From a virus: a DNA stretch of 24,138 nt. A program made the position numbers and the translations under genes. Below the pieces are notes generated by a model that worked only from the letters and a program-made list of their open reading frames with translations, did not search any database and was not told the origin of the DNA. Location: positions 1 to 24,138 of the IMG/VR virus record IMGVR_UViG_3300047178_000088; one strand, 5' to 3'. Within the stretch, counting starts at the first letter, position 1, and each line of letters opens with the position of its first letter. This document shows positions 1 to 8,570 of the stretch, one piece after another.

Positions 1-40
1 AATATTTTAAGGGTGAAATAGAGGAATTCGGAGTGCAAAG

Positions 41-541
41 ATGAACTTTGATCCAAGAGCAGTCTATGAAGGTACTAACGGGGAAGTAACTAAAAGCTTT
101 TATCGACACATGGATTCCATCAGTATCCACGGAGAGTTGGCTACAGCCCTATTCCGCGCACAGAAGCGATCCTCAGCCGCAAAGAAGTATCGAGGCAGAA
201 AGTACACAAGTGCCGCGTACGAAGTCAAAGACTATTCGATAGGGGAAATCTGTAGAATCCTGACGCTTATCGATAAGTCAGACTTTGGGCCACCAGCGCC
301 TTATGTCTGGGGGTGGAAGCATGACCCAAGCACTCCCGGATTTGAATGGTTGTTGTATGTAATGCTTCCGCAAGGCGAGGTGTCGTTCCATACTTCAGAA
401 AGAAGGATTGGCCCTGACTACCCCGGAGAGTGGGATGGTACGCACCTAAGTGAGCAAAGGATACTAGCCTTCTGCGACTTCGTACTTGCTACGGAATCAT
501 TCTCTGACGAGCCATCTGCATTAGCTCACGCACGCTTCTAA
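41..541 (+). CDS. Hypothetical protein, 166 aa
   Basis: I do not recognise a function for this gene. It encodes a soluble protein with no signal peptide or membrane helix. The C-terminal half is rich in Trp, Tyr, Pro and Gly (a YVWGWKHDP segment, then a GPDYPGEWDG segment near residues 126-135), which suggests a compact globular fold. The ATG at 41 is preceded by a GGAG about nine bases upstream, so the start is reasonable. It is the only plus-strand gene in the left 21 kb. Its last 53 bases overlap, tail to tail, the 3' end of the minus-strand polyvalent gene, so the two transcripts would be complementary there. It probably begins a different operon that continues or ends to the left of the window. 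Confidence 0.75.
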   Translation: MNFDPRAVYEGTNGEVTKSFYRHMDSISIHGELATALFRAQKRSSAAKKYRGRKYTSAAYEVKDYSIGEICRILTLIDKSDFGPPAPYVWGWKHDPSTPGFEWLLYVMLPQGEVSFHTSERRIGPDYPGEWDGTHLSEQRILAFCDFVLATESFSDEPSALAHARF

Positions 542-1637
542 CTTCTGGCTGCGTGTTGTGGTTTGGATTGAGTCCTGCCGCCATAGCCTTAATCTGGTTA
601 AGCGGCAAAACATTCTTTGTCGGCACAGGAACAGGCGGCACCATCACGGGTGCTGAAGCTAACTGTGTTCCACCTTGTATTGGAAGTACAGTAGTTGGGC
701 CAGTTCCCGTGCTGGCCGCTACTGGCTCTTTCTGCTCCTTGTAGGGAGCAGCATTTTCCGCACTCTCCTCTGAATCAGTATTTGACTCCACACTTGATTG
801 TCCTGCCGCGTTAGGGTTTTCAGGCAACACATCATCTAGTTGCGAAAGATCGTCCTCGCCGGGATGAAAGGATACATCTGCGGCATCATGCCGATCTCCT
901 GTGATGACGTTGTACCCTCCAACCACCCCACCACGAATACCTACGGCAGGCTCATGGTCACTGATCCGAATCGTGGTCGGAAGCTGATCTTCGTCAGGAT
1001 GCTCTACTGTAATGTAGCGAGATGAGTTGTATCTTCCTTTCGAGGTAAAAGTGAACCCACGCTTCGTCAGTTCGTCTTCTACCGCTTTCTGTTTGTCATC
1101 CATGTAAGCGATTTTCTTCTCAAGCTGGCGGTCGTATTCCTCAGACTCTCTTTGCTTTTCCTCTTCTTCCTCGCGCTCTTCGTCTTTCCTGTCTAGGTCA
1201 GATTCGACAGCATCGTGACGCTCCTCTTCGGTCATCTCATCCCATTCGTCCCCGTAGGCGTCTTTCAATTCCTGCTCGGACTCAAGATACTCAGGAGACG
1301 CTTTACGTTTAGCCAAGTTTTCTTCTCTGAGAACTTTTGCGCGCTGCTCTCCTATTTCTCTTGCGCGTTTGGATACCGCAGTGAACGCTTGTGTCCCTTT
1401 GTTGTGAGGAAGTCCTGCGGCCTTCAAAGCCTCTTCAATGTCGCGGTTATAGGTCTTCCCCTTGCTTCCCAACTCCTGCGCGATGCGCTCAAAATCATCC
1501 GCGATAGGACTCTTTCCCTTTAGCGCGATATCAACCTTTTCCCCGTTCTTATCCGACACGGAGATGCTGGTAATAGGGAACGTCTTTCCTGCCGCTTCCT
1601 TCATGCCGGTGTACTTCTTAGCTGCTTCGGGGCGCAC
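489..1637 (-). CDS. C-terminal part of frameshifted polyvalent protein (second 2H motif, coiled coil, RISDHE segment)
   Basis: This frame is the continuation of the giant gene upstream (1666-5502), not an independent gene. The nominal GTG start at 1637 has no ribosome site and lies inside a protein domain. The frame is open back to about 1703 and there encodes EYKPHVTVAYV, the second H-x-T motif expected of a 2H phosphoesterase (HVT at 1647-1655). The rest has a helical region, a very acidic and basic coiled coil (about residues 140-190, with runs of Glu), and a short beta-like segment holding SSRYITVEH and RISDHE, a pattern I associate with phage accessory proteins but cannot name functionally. 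A Pro/Ala/Thr-rich tail follows. The 3' end overlaps the convergent plus-strand gene. If not made by frameshifting, this part is a pseudogene remnant. Confidence 0.7.
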   Translation of the reverse strand: MRPEAAKKYTGMKEAAGKTFPITSISVSDKNGEKVDIALKGKSPIADDFERIAQELGSKGKTYNRDIEEALKAAGLPHNKGTQAFTAVSKRAREIGEQRAKVLREENLAKRKASPEYLESEQELKDAYGDEWDEMTEEERHDAVESDLDRKDEEREEEEEKQRESEEYDRQLEKKIAYMDDKQKAVEDELTKRGFTFTSKGRYNSSRYITVEHPDEDQLPTTIRISDHEPAVGIRGGVVGGYNVITGDRHDAADVSFHPGEDDLSQLDDVLPENPNAAGQSSVESNTDSEESAENAAPYKEQKEPVAASTGTGPTTVLPIQGGTQLASAPVMVPPVPVPTKNVLPLNQIKAMAAGLNPNHNTQPEVRSVRELMQMARQRMIP

Positions 1638-1665
1638 ATATGCGACTGTGACATGCGGCTTGTAC

Positions 1666-4600
1666 TCATCGAAGGACGAAGGCGCAAACTCTCTCTGGTG
1701 ACTCTACATCGGCAACGATAGGCGCGGCACCATCGGAGTGTTCAGATGGTGGAAAGGCTTTTGTAGCTCCAAGGCTTGCTTCAAACGGAGCCTGCGACTC
1801 GATAAATTTCCTAAGCTCTGGAGTGAGGCTCGTCTTCAACCCGTATCGCAAAGTCACATGGGGATCGTCTACATCCTTACCCTTACCTGCCAAATCGGTA
1901 TCAGGGATACTCGACTGCATCGATGTGATAGCACCGTGGGCGGCGCTTTCAGCGGGCAGGTTGATCTGCGTTGATCCGAACTTGTACTTAGTCTCAGGCT
2001 CGTCCTTGTCATTTTTGGTATCGGCGGCAGGACTCTTTTCCCGGTTAAACAAAGCTTCGTCTTTTGGTTCTATTTTTATTCCTCTCCTGCGATCTATGAT
2101 CCATGCTGGAATCGAATCGAATCCCTGATCTTGCCAGTATTTTATGCGATGGTTACCATCGCTAATTTCAACCTTGCCGTTTTGCTTGATGACAATCTTT
2201 GCCGGTGGAACCGGCTTGCGGCCACGGGTTGCTTCCAAATCTTCCCAAGCATAGCTTCCGCCATCCTCGTCTTCCTCTTCCGCCAGCTTAGGCTCTAAGA
2301 TGCTTGGGTCTACATAGGCACGGTAAACCTTGCCCGGTTTACCGCCTCCGTAGTCCTTTAGGATTGAATCTTCATCAACCTTTTTACTCGTGTCCTGAAG
2401 GTCTTCACCGTACCAATCGACCGCAGGAGAAGTTCCCTCCGGCTCACGCTCTCCAAAACGTTCCTTCGAAACAGGAGTCTTGATCTTAGCGCCGATCTTG
2501 AACTTATTTCCCTCTCTGCGGATAGGAATCGAATCAGCAAAAGCCCTGTTAGCTTCCTCTCCTTTGGGCTTGAAAAAGTGAGCGTACTGCTCATCGGATT
2601 GTTGCTTCTTTCGAAACGTCCAGTCTCGCGCTTCCTGCTCACTGTCAAACGTCATGTTCTTTGAATAGTCCGTCCAGTGCTCAATATCCGATTTTCCTTT
2701 CTCCCTATTGAACAGCGGAACTCCCTCTCCTCCTACGCTAGTGGCGCGGAAGCTACCTTTGGCTGGCTTGTGAACATCGGGCGCGTTTTCGGTAGTTATT
2801 CCCGTCCGAGTCTGTCCAAAGGCTTCAATGGGTTTTGCGATACCGTCCTTGGCTAATGACTTCCATATTCCAATTCCCCCCTCGTTTTGGACCCCCTCCC
2901 CTACAATACGTTCTACTCCATGGGCTTTCGCTATCGAGGGTAGCTGCTCGTAAAGTTTTTTGGCTACACCTTTACCCCTCAAGTCTTTGGGAACTAATAT
3001 GCCAGAAGTAAACGCTTCTTTCGGGTCGTTTTCTCCGCCAAAAGAAACCTCCGCTATCTTTCTTCCTTTCCGAAAAGCTCTTACCTCTATTCCGTTTCCT
3101 GTATCTTTACTTTGATAAATAACACCATCAGATTCATGCTGCATTACCGGAGCTTTAGAATCATTCCAGTGCTGGTCTCCACTAGATTCTCCCGCCGCTT
3201 CACGTCTTTCCCTTTCTTCCTTCTTTGATTTCGCATACTCTTTGAATTCATCATCGGACATGCTATCAAAATCAATTTCATCCTGTCCCGCTGGAAGTTG
3301 CGGAGCGCCTTTTTCCCCGATATGCAACGCCTTGACTACTTTATCCAGCATGAACTTTGCGTCTTCGGGGTCGCTAAACCGCTCCGCTGCGGACTTTACC
3401 GCCGACTTCATGACCTCCATCGGATCGTATCCATTCTGTACAGCTAGATCGTATCCGTGGCGAAGTTGGGCCATACGCAGGCGTTCCTTGGGAGTCATGG
3501 TTTCTGGGGCACGCGTTGGGTCACCTACCTGCGAAACGGCCCATTTCAACGATTCTCCTAGTGCCTCGGGACTAGAGTCGTCAAGGCTACTGTAAGCATC
3601 GCGGTACTCTTTCAAGTCTTCTTCCGAGTGGCGTGTATCTCCTATGCCATATAACTTGTTTTGCTGCTCCTTCGTAAGACCAGCTTCCATCGTCAGGAGT
3701 TCATCCGCAGCCTTGTCCGCTTTCTCCATGTCGTAGGAATTATTAGCGGCACGCTGAAGGGCGTTGTACTTCTTAGCTCCTTCTTCCCCAAAAATGTCAA
3801 TTACATCCTGCTTATCGCGGGTTTTTGCCTTTTCATGCTCTTGCTTTATTTCGTCAAGAGTCATCTCATGGAGGGGCTTCTGTAATGATTCAGTGGAAGG
3901 CGCAGGAGCTACTGCTTGGGCGTTTGGTATACCTTCCGCATTCCCTCCTTGCCCCCCTTGAGCCACGCCTGATACAGCGCCGTTATCCTGTCCGCTTCTG
4001 GTACGGACATGTTCTTCGATTGCTCTGGCTTTTGCGTCTGCTGCGATCCCTCTGACATGGTGTAACTCCTGTAGCGCATTTGCGCCGTGTTTGTCTGTTA
4101 CTGAATTAAAGTAGCGGTCAAGGAAATCAACCGCATCATCCTCATCCACGCCAAATCTTTCTGGCCTACCGTCCATCAGCTTCGCGGCAGCTTCCGTAAC
4201 CATCTCTGGGGAGTTGTGGCCTGAGTAGCCATTCTCTACGAGATGTTCATACATTCCGCTAGGAATAGCATGGTAAAGGTCAGTTAACGCCTTGGGGTCT
4301 AGGTGTTGGTTCACGTCGCCATTTGCAAGGGAGCGCTGCCATGTGTGATTCAATTCCTCACGCATGACGTTCACGTTGGACTGTAGCGATCCACGCTTCT
4401 TCCCGATAGCCACGCCACCGTCGCCCGCATTCTTGTGAGCCTCAGACAAAAGCTTTTGCACCTCGCCAAACTGAGGATTAGCCGCCGCCAATTGCGGATC
4501 GTTGGCAAATGCTTCAAGGTGTTCGTTGGCAGGAAGATTCATACCATGTGTTTCCGCAGCATCCTCGCCCGGATACAGCGCGCTCATCAAAGAGTGCCAA

Positions 4601-5502
4601 GCGTCAGGACTCAACCAGACTGCGGGAGCCTGTCCCTTAGCTTGCCTTACTTCTCCTGCCCCGTTACGGTGAAGTACGTTTGTCCTTTCGCGGGCAGGAG
4701 CCTCCGTGACGGGCGTAAACGGATGCTTCGTCAGGGCGTGCTTCCCTGTCAAAAGCGCCATGATTCCAGTCACGCCCATTTCGCCCTGAAGCTTCCGCGC
4801 TTCGTCTAAATTCCCTTCGTCTACGGCCTTTCGGTATTCTTTGTTTTGCTGATACAGGCCATGCAGCATATCGAGGGTAAATCCGCCTGAAACGAGCCGC
4901 GACAATACTCCTGCGGTGACAGGGTTTACGACACCAGCAGTTACTCCTGCCGCTACCGCTGTGCCGCCCATAATAGCAAGGTTTTTTCCGCTAGTAAGGT
5001 TCCCGGCTGCGGTAAGAGCACCCTCCACGCGCTCGCTGTTGGCCTTCGTGTCAAACTCTTTCCTCTCCGCTTCAGGTAAAACCGACCCCGCAACCTTCAT
5101 CGTGACAGGAGTTAGGTACTCAGGCGCTAGAATCTGCCCTTTATGCTGTTCGTAGGTAGGGGAGTTTGACGACTCGGAAGGATGCAGGTTGAGCGCATCC
5201 GCAATCCCCGGAAGCGTAGATTCTAACGAATGTCCGATGGCGCTGTTAGCCACAGAATCACGTAGCTGTTCCAGTACGGATGGGCTGTACGAGCTAAGCA
5301 CGTATCCGGTGGGTGGGACGACAGGCTTAATCTTTTCAGCCTGAGCCTTGACTTCTTTGAGAGGCATAGCTGACTTCTTTGGCGCATCGCTTCTCTTGGA
5401 AGACAGGAGACTGTATCCCTGCGGAAGTTTCATGTCTTCCGTAGGAACTATAGGCTCCCCACTCTCGTCAAGGTAATGCTTTAACGTTGCATTGCTCGCC
5501 AT
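1666..5502 (-). CDS. Giant polyvalent virion-associated protein, N-terminal 1278 aa (zincin-like, GNAT, ParB-like, first half of 2H phosphoesterase)
   Basis: This is a multi-domain protein of the type called a polyvalent protein, likely packaged with and injected alongside phage DNA. Visible parts in order: a Gly/Ala/Val-rich hydrophobic segment at about 174-208; a zincin-like helix REELNHTWQ at 381-389, where the first His of HExxH is missing; a long charged helical region at 545-765; a GNAT acetyltransferase at about 785-900 with the acetyl-CoA loop LRGKGVAKK (841-849); a linker LFNREK at 930-935, repeated at 1151-1156; a ParB-like segment with DGNHR (1115-1119) and IPAWIID (1131-1137); and the start of a 2H phosphoesterase with HVTLRYG (1215-1221). 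The frame then stops early, and the second HVT is in another frame. The ATG at 5502 overlaps the end of the upstream peptidase-like gene by 22 bases, so translation is probably coupled. Individual domain calls are motif-based; the GNAT and 2H calls are the firmest. Confidence 0.8.
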   Translation of the reverse strand: MASNATLKHYLDESGEPIVPTEDMKLPQGYSLLSSKRSDAPKKSAMPLKEVKAQAEKIKPVVPPTGYVLSSYSPSVLEQLRDSVANSAIGHSLESTLPGIADALNLHPSESSNSPTYEQHKGQILAPEYLTPVTMKVAGSVLPEAERKEFDTKANSERVEGALTAAGNLTSGKNLAIMGGTAVAAGVTAGVVNPVTAGVLSRLVSGGFTLDMLHGLYQQNKEYRKAVDEGNLDEARKLQGEMGVTGIMALLTGKHALTKHPFTPVTEAPARERTNVLHRNGAGEVRQAKGQAPAVWLSPDAWHSLMSALYPGEDAAETHGMNLPANEHLEAFANDPQLAAANPQFGEVQKLLSEAHKNAGDGGVAIGKKRGSLQSNVNVMREELNHTWQRSLANGDVNQHLDPKALTDLYHAIPSGMYEHLVENGYSGHNSPEMVTEAAAKLMDGRPERFGVDEDDAVDFLDRYFNSVTDKHGANALQELHHVRGIAADAKARAIEEHVRTRSGQDNGAVSGVAQGGQGGNAEGIPNAQAVAPAPSTESLQKPLHEMTLDEIKQEHEKAKTRDKQDVIDIFGEEGAKKYNALQRAANNSYDMEKADKAADELLTMEAGLTKEQQNKLYGIGDTRHSEEDLKEYRDAYSSLDDSSPEALGESLKWAVSQVGDPTRAPETMTPKERLRMAQLRHGYDLAVQNGYDPMEVMKSAVKSAAERFSDPEDAKFMLDKVVKALHIGEKGAPQLPAGQDEIDFDSMSDDEFKEYAKSKKEERERREAAGESSGDQHWNDSKAPVMQHESDGVIYQSKDTGNGIEVRAFRKGRKIAEVSFGGENDPKEAFTSGILVPKDLRGKGVAKKLYEQLPSIAKAHGVERIVGEGVQNEGGIGIWKSLAKDGIAKPIEAFGQTRTGITTENAPDVHKPAKGSFRATSVGGEGVPLFNREKGKSDIEHWTDYSKNMTFDSEQEARDWTFRKKQQSDEQYAHFFKPKGEEANRAFADSIPIRREGNKFKIGAKIKTPVSKERFGEREPEGTSPAVDWYGEDLQDTSKKVDEDSILKDYGGGKPGKVYRAYVDPSILEPKLAEEEDEDGGSYAWEDLEATRGRKPVPPAKIVIKQNGKVEISDGNHRIKYWQDQGFDSIPAWIIDRRRGIKIEPKDEALFNREKSPAADTKNDKDEPETKYKFGSTQINLPAESAAHGAITSMQSSIPDTDLAGKGKDVDDPHVTLRYGLKTSLTPELRKFIESQAPFEASLGATKAFPPSEHSDGAAPIVADVESPERVCAFVLR
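1689..1696 (-). other. Frameshift site: (CT)4 run joining the two halves of the polyvalent gene
   Basis: The upstream frame is open to 1666 and the downstream frame is open from about 1703, so the shift must fall within 1669-1703. A CT dinucleotide run lies in the middle. One extra CT unit, or loss of one base, would restore a continuous frame reading DVESPE, then EFAPSSFDEYKPHVTVAYV. A change of +1 (one base skipped) is needed. The link between the two motifs looks short for a 2H protein, so a small out-of-frame deletion is another possibility. Confidence 0.75.
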
Positions 5503-6209
5503 CCGTGACCATCCCAGACCCCGATTTTACCATTGACGAAACGTTTGGTTTGGCCAACTTTAGGTGCAACCGACGATCCCAATAGCGGATCAGTCACCAT
5601 GGGCATCCCGGCCACGGTCGCAGGCGGGACACTAGGGGCGGAAGGAGTCAAATCTTGCTGTGTCATCTTTGTCATATCCGCCCCTTTTGGGGGTATGCTC
5701 GCTAGCTGGCTTACAAATGGATGGTAGGCTGCTGTAACTCTTGACAACGCTTTCCTATCTCCCTTATTCAGTGCATCGGCTACAAGGCGTTGGTAATCAG
5801 ACACAATCTGCGCCTGTTGCTCCGCGTTGAAATTCGCAATCGTCTTCCGCTGCTTGATCGCGTTCTCTAGCCCTGAAATGCCATCATAGTCGAGCAATGT
5901 TTCCGCAGTCTTGCCTGCAAAATTTTTGGTATCCATCGCATTGTCTAAAAACCCATCATTCCTGCTGAGTTGATAGATGTGCGTCGATTCGTGCGTCTGC
6001 ACAGGCTGCGTAAACAGTTGTGGTTGGCGCACGCTGATCGTCGTAGGCGAATTAGGATCAACGTCCGCAATAATGGTTGCATTCGCGGAATAAGCTTTGG
6101 GCGGAGCAGGAAGAATCTTTGTATCCGCATTTGCAGGACGTATAAACGCAGGTAGGTTCTGGATTTTATAGTCCGGTGGTGGAGTTGCCTTTACCATGGG
6201 AATTGGCAT
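5481..6209 (-). CDS. HESTH zincin-like metallopeptidase, 242 aa
   Basis: This is a probable zinc metallopeptidase or a structural relative of one. The helix QTHESTHIYQL carries the HExxH signature (His73, Glu74, His77). Further on, at 128-137, NAEQQAQIVSDY resembles the downstream helix that supplies further conserved residues in DUF4157-type zincins; Glu130 could be the third zinc ligand (inference). Before the motif is a Pro-rich stretch, and after residue 170 a Pro-rich linker leads to a short C-terminal segment. It has no signal peptide, so it probably acts in the virion or injected cell. A purine-rich AGGTGGGG lies just before the ATG, and the upstream gene's TAG ends one base before this ATG. 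The next gene starts within its last codons. The target is unknown: peptidoglycan-associated, virion or host proteins are all possible. Confidence 0.7.
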   Translation of the reverse strand: MPIPMVKATPPPDYKIQNLPAFIRPANADTKILPAPPKAYSANATIIADVDPNSPTTISVRQPQLFTQPVQTHESTHIYQLSRNDGFLDNAMDTKNFAGKTAETLLDYDGISGLENAIKQRKTIANFNAEQQAQIVSDYQRLVADALNKGDRKALSRVTAAYHPFVSQLASIPPKGADMTKMTQQDLTPSAPSVPPATVAGMPMVTDPLLGSSVAPKVGQTKRFVNGKIGVWDGHGWRAMQR

Positions 6210-8570
6210 CTACCCCACCTGCTGTCCCGTATTTGGGTCTATCCATATACGCCCATCTCGACTTACTACACGGTGGCCCGTTTCTGGATTCACTGCGGTA
6301 TGGGCGTAAGCAACCTGTCCTTGCGCGGCAGGACTAACTGGAGGTGTAATCGAGGATTGGGGGCCGGGTACTGCACTTTTTGTCAAATCATCTTTGGACT
6401 TTTGTACGTATCCATTGAATTTCTTGTAATATTCTGGACTCATCCTCTTAGTCATGTTGTACGCGACAGGAGGAAGATAGGGAAGTTTCGACGCTATTCC
6501 CCTAGCCATGGTAAGCATTTTAGCAGCCTTGGCTGGATTGACCATTGCCCAAGCGAACGAGCGGGCAACGGCTCCTTCGGTTGCTACTCCACCCAGACCA
6601 ATTAGTGCCCCAGCAGCAAGCCCACTTTCATAGTGCCCATTTCCTATTCCTGCCGCTACAGGCACCGCCGCTGCTATACCGATACCGCCACTTAGCAATT
6701 TCTTCATAATGCCAACGTTTTGCAGCGATGCGCCGCCTCCGCCGCCAAGACCAACCGGGCCATTAATGCGCCCAACAAGTTCGGAAAGCTCTTTGACGTT
6801 CTTCCAATTCGAGCCAAAAATTATCTGCCCACGTTCATCGCCAAGCTTATAAACGTAGTTAGCAAACTTCCCTTCGTCAAACGCTCCGCTCCTCTCGGTG
6901 GCTTTGGCCACTGCATCTTGTAACAGACCACGGCGAACAGGATCATGAAGTTTTTGAGGTAAAGCCTTAAATAGATCGCGGGTCTGCTGTAACCCTATCG
7001 TCTTACCCCCTAACAGGGATGCAATAAATTCTGGATTCTCTGATTCAGCGGCCTTTTCTACCAATTTCTGTTCAAACATTTGATGGCCTTCTGCGGTAAC
7101 CGCGTTTGCCTCGCGCCATCTTTGCTTCAATCCGGGTATACCACTTTTGTCGGCTGCATCTTCAAGAGCTTTGTCCGATAGCTCTGTAAATTTCTTAGCT
7201 AATCCTAATTTACCCCCACCCATAACCTCATCCAAATCTCTGACTTGACTTAGCAGGACGGAACGCATGTCTCTCATTCTTTTGAATGAAACTTCGTTTG
7301 GGTTTTGAAGGATCGTATTGAAAGCCCCACGCGCTTTTTCCGCAGCGTCTGGAGGAAGGAAGTAGGGGGGCTTGTTTATCTTATCCAATTGCTCCTGCGC
7401 AAACCTCTTCAATTCAAGCATTGAAGGCATAACCCGCGTTTTTTCCGGCACTTGAACTGTTTGCATTACGACTTTACCGGAAGCGTTGCGTACAGGAACA
7501 CCGTTCTTTATCACGGGAGCTAACTTGGTCGTAGCAGGAGTTACTACCTGCTCCGTGACATTATCCAGCGCCCCATAGAGCATGTTTTGTTCAGCACGAA
7601 GAGCAGCCTCAGAATCCTCTAGCCCCTTCTGTACCATTAAACCTAGCTGTTCAGGGGTTCCCTTAAAGCTGGAAACGCTGTCCATCAGTTTATTGGCTGC
7701 GGCTAAGGATTCTTTGTTTTGGGCCTCACGGAACTTATCCATGATGCCCTTGGACAGTACCGAACCCTTCAAAAATTCTTCCAGCCATGTAGGGGCTTTG
7801 CCTGCCGCTTCAGACGGTAGCAGACGTACTCCGGCCTTGGCTGATTCGTCCGCTGCAAATCCAAAATAGCGGGCAGCAGCGCCAAGCGGCATCGCGATGA
7901 CTCGCCCACCGACCTCAGACGCTCCGCCTAGCAGCGCTTGCTTACCAATGTTTTTTGCTCTTTCGCCCGGAGTCTGATTTTCACCAAACAAAAAGTGATT
8001 GATTCCCTGTTTTGCCGTCTCTCCAGCCGCGCCACCAGCCGCCGCGCCACCAGCCGCAATAGCCAAGTCTAACGGCCCGGTAGCCGCTCCGGGAACACCC
8101 GTAAGGAGCGCCCCACCCATCGAGCCAATCGTTGGAAGTGAATCAGTAGCCCCGTGCGCGGCTTTTACCGCTCCACGCTTCATGTATTCTTTAGAGCCGG
8201 GTGCGGGAGTGGGGACAACTCCGTAATCCTGAACATTCTGTTCGTCATCGCTTTCGACAGTAGGGGCTTTCCCCTTACCCTGAAGTTCGGTAAATAGGTC
8301 GTGGGCGTATCGCGTATCGTCTCCACTGGTAGGATCAAAAGCAAAACCCTGCTCGCGTGCAGCCTTGATGTTTCCGTAGGGAATCATTATTCCGCTCTTT
8401 ACCTCTGAACCAGAGGGCGGAACCATCCTATATGTTCCCTGCTTTTTGGGATTAGCTGTAAGCGTATCTACCGATGGCGCAGATGATTCGGCTATCCCCG
8501 CATATGGGTCTGACTCCGCGATGCTGGCATACGGATCAGTCGCCGGTGCTTGTTTATTCTTGTCCGCCAT
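6210..8570 (-). CDS. Large putative internal virion / DNA-ejection protein, 786 aa
   Basis: I infer a virion ejection protein from its size, composition and position; there is no catalytic motif I recognise. It opens with two tandem nine-residue repeats, DPYASIAES and DPYAGIAES (12-29). A Gly/Ala-rich hydrophobic region spans about 147-185, long charged helices run through 260-600, and two further hydrophobic Gly/Ala segments lie at about 622-643 and 650-668. A C-terminal tail holds a GHRVVSRDGRIWIDPNTGQ segment. Amphipathic and hydrophobic Gly/Ala regions next to long helices fit a protein that crosses the cell envelope during DNA entry. Its ATG overlaps the upstream stop as TAATG, showing translational coupling. 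It could instead be a tape-measure-like or tail-lumen protein. Confidence 0.7.
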   Translation of the reverse strand: MADKNKQAPATDPYASIAESDPYAGIAESSAPSVDTLTANPKKQGTYRMVPPSGSEVKSGIMIPYGNIKAAREQGFAFDPTSGDDTRYAHDLFTELQGKGKAPTVESDDEQNVQDYGVVPTPAPGSKEYMKRGAVKAAHGATDSLPTIGSMGGALLTGVPGAATGPLDLAIAAGGAAAGGAAGETAKQGINHFLFGENQTPGERAKNIGKQALLGGASEVGGRVIAMPLGAAARYFGFAADESAKAGVRLLPSEAAGKAPTWLEEFLKGSVLSKGIMDKFREAQNKESLAAANKLMDSVSSFKGTPEQLGLMVQKGLEDSEAALRAEQNMLYGALDNVTEQVVTPATTKLAPVIKNGVPVRNASGKVVMQTVQVPEKTRVMPSMLELKRFAQEQLDKINKPPYFLPPDAAEKARGAFNTILQNPNEVSFKRMRDMRSVLLSQVRDLDEVMGGGKLGLAKKFTELSDKALEDAADKSGIPGLKQRWREANAVTAEGHQMFEQKLVEKAAESENPEFIASLLGGKTIGLQQTRDLFKALPQKLHDPVRRGLLQDAVAKATERSGAFDEGKFANYVYKLGDERGQIIFGSNWKNVKELSELVGRINGPVGLGGGGGASLQNVGIMKKLLSGGIGIAAAVPVAAGIGNGHYESGLAAGALIGLGGVATEGAVARSFAWAMVNPAKAAKMLTMARGIASKLPYLPPVAYNMTKRMSPEYYKKFNGYVQKSKDDLTKSAVPGPQSSITPPVSPAAQGQVAYAHTAVNPETGHRVVSRDGRIWIDPNTGQQVG

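Noticed and set aside
489-1637. An independent gene starting at the GTG at 1637
   Set aside because: There is no ribosome site, the GTG falls inside the second half of a 2H domain, and the frame is open upstream to about 1703; it is better read as the shifted continuation of the upstream gene.
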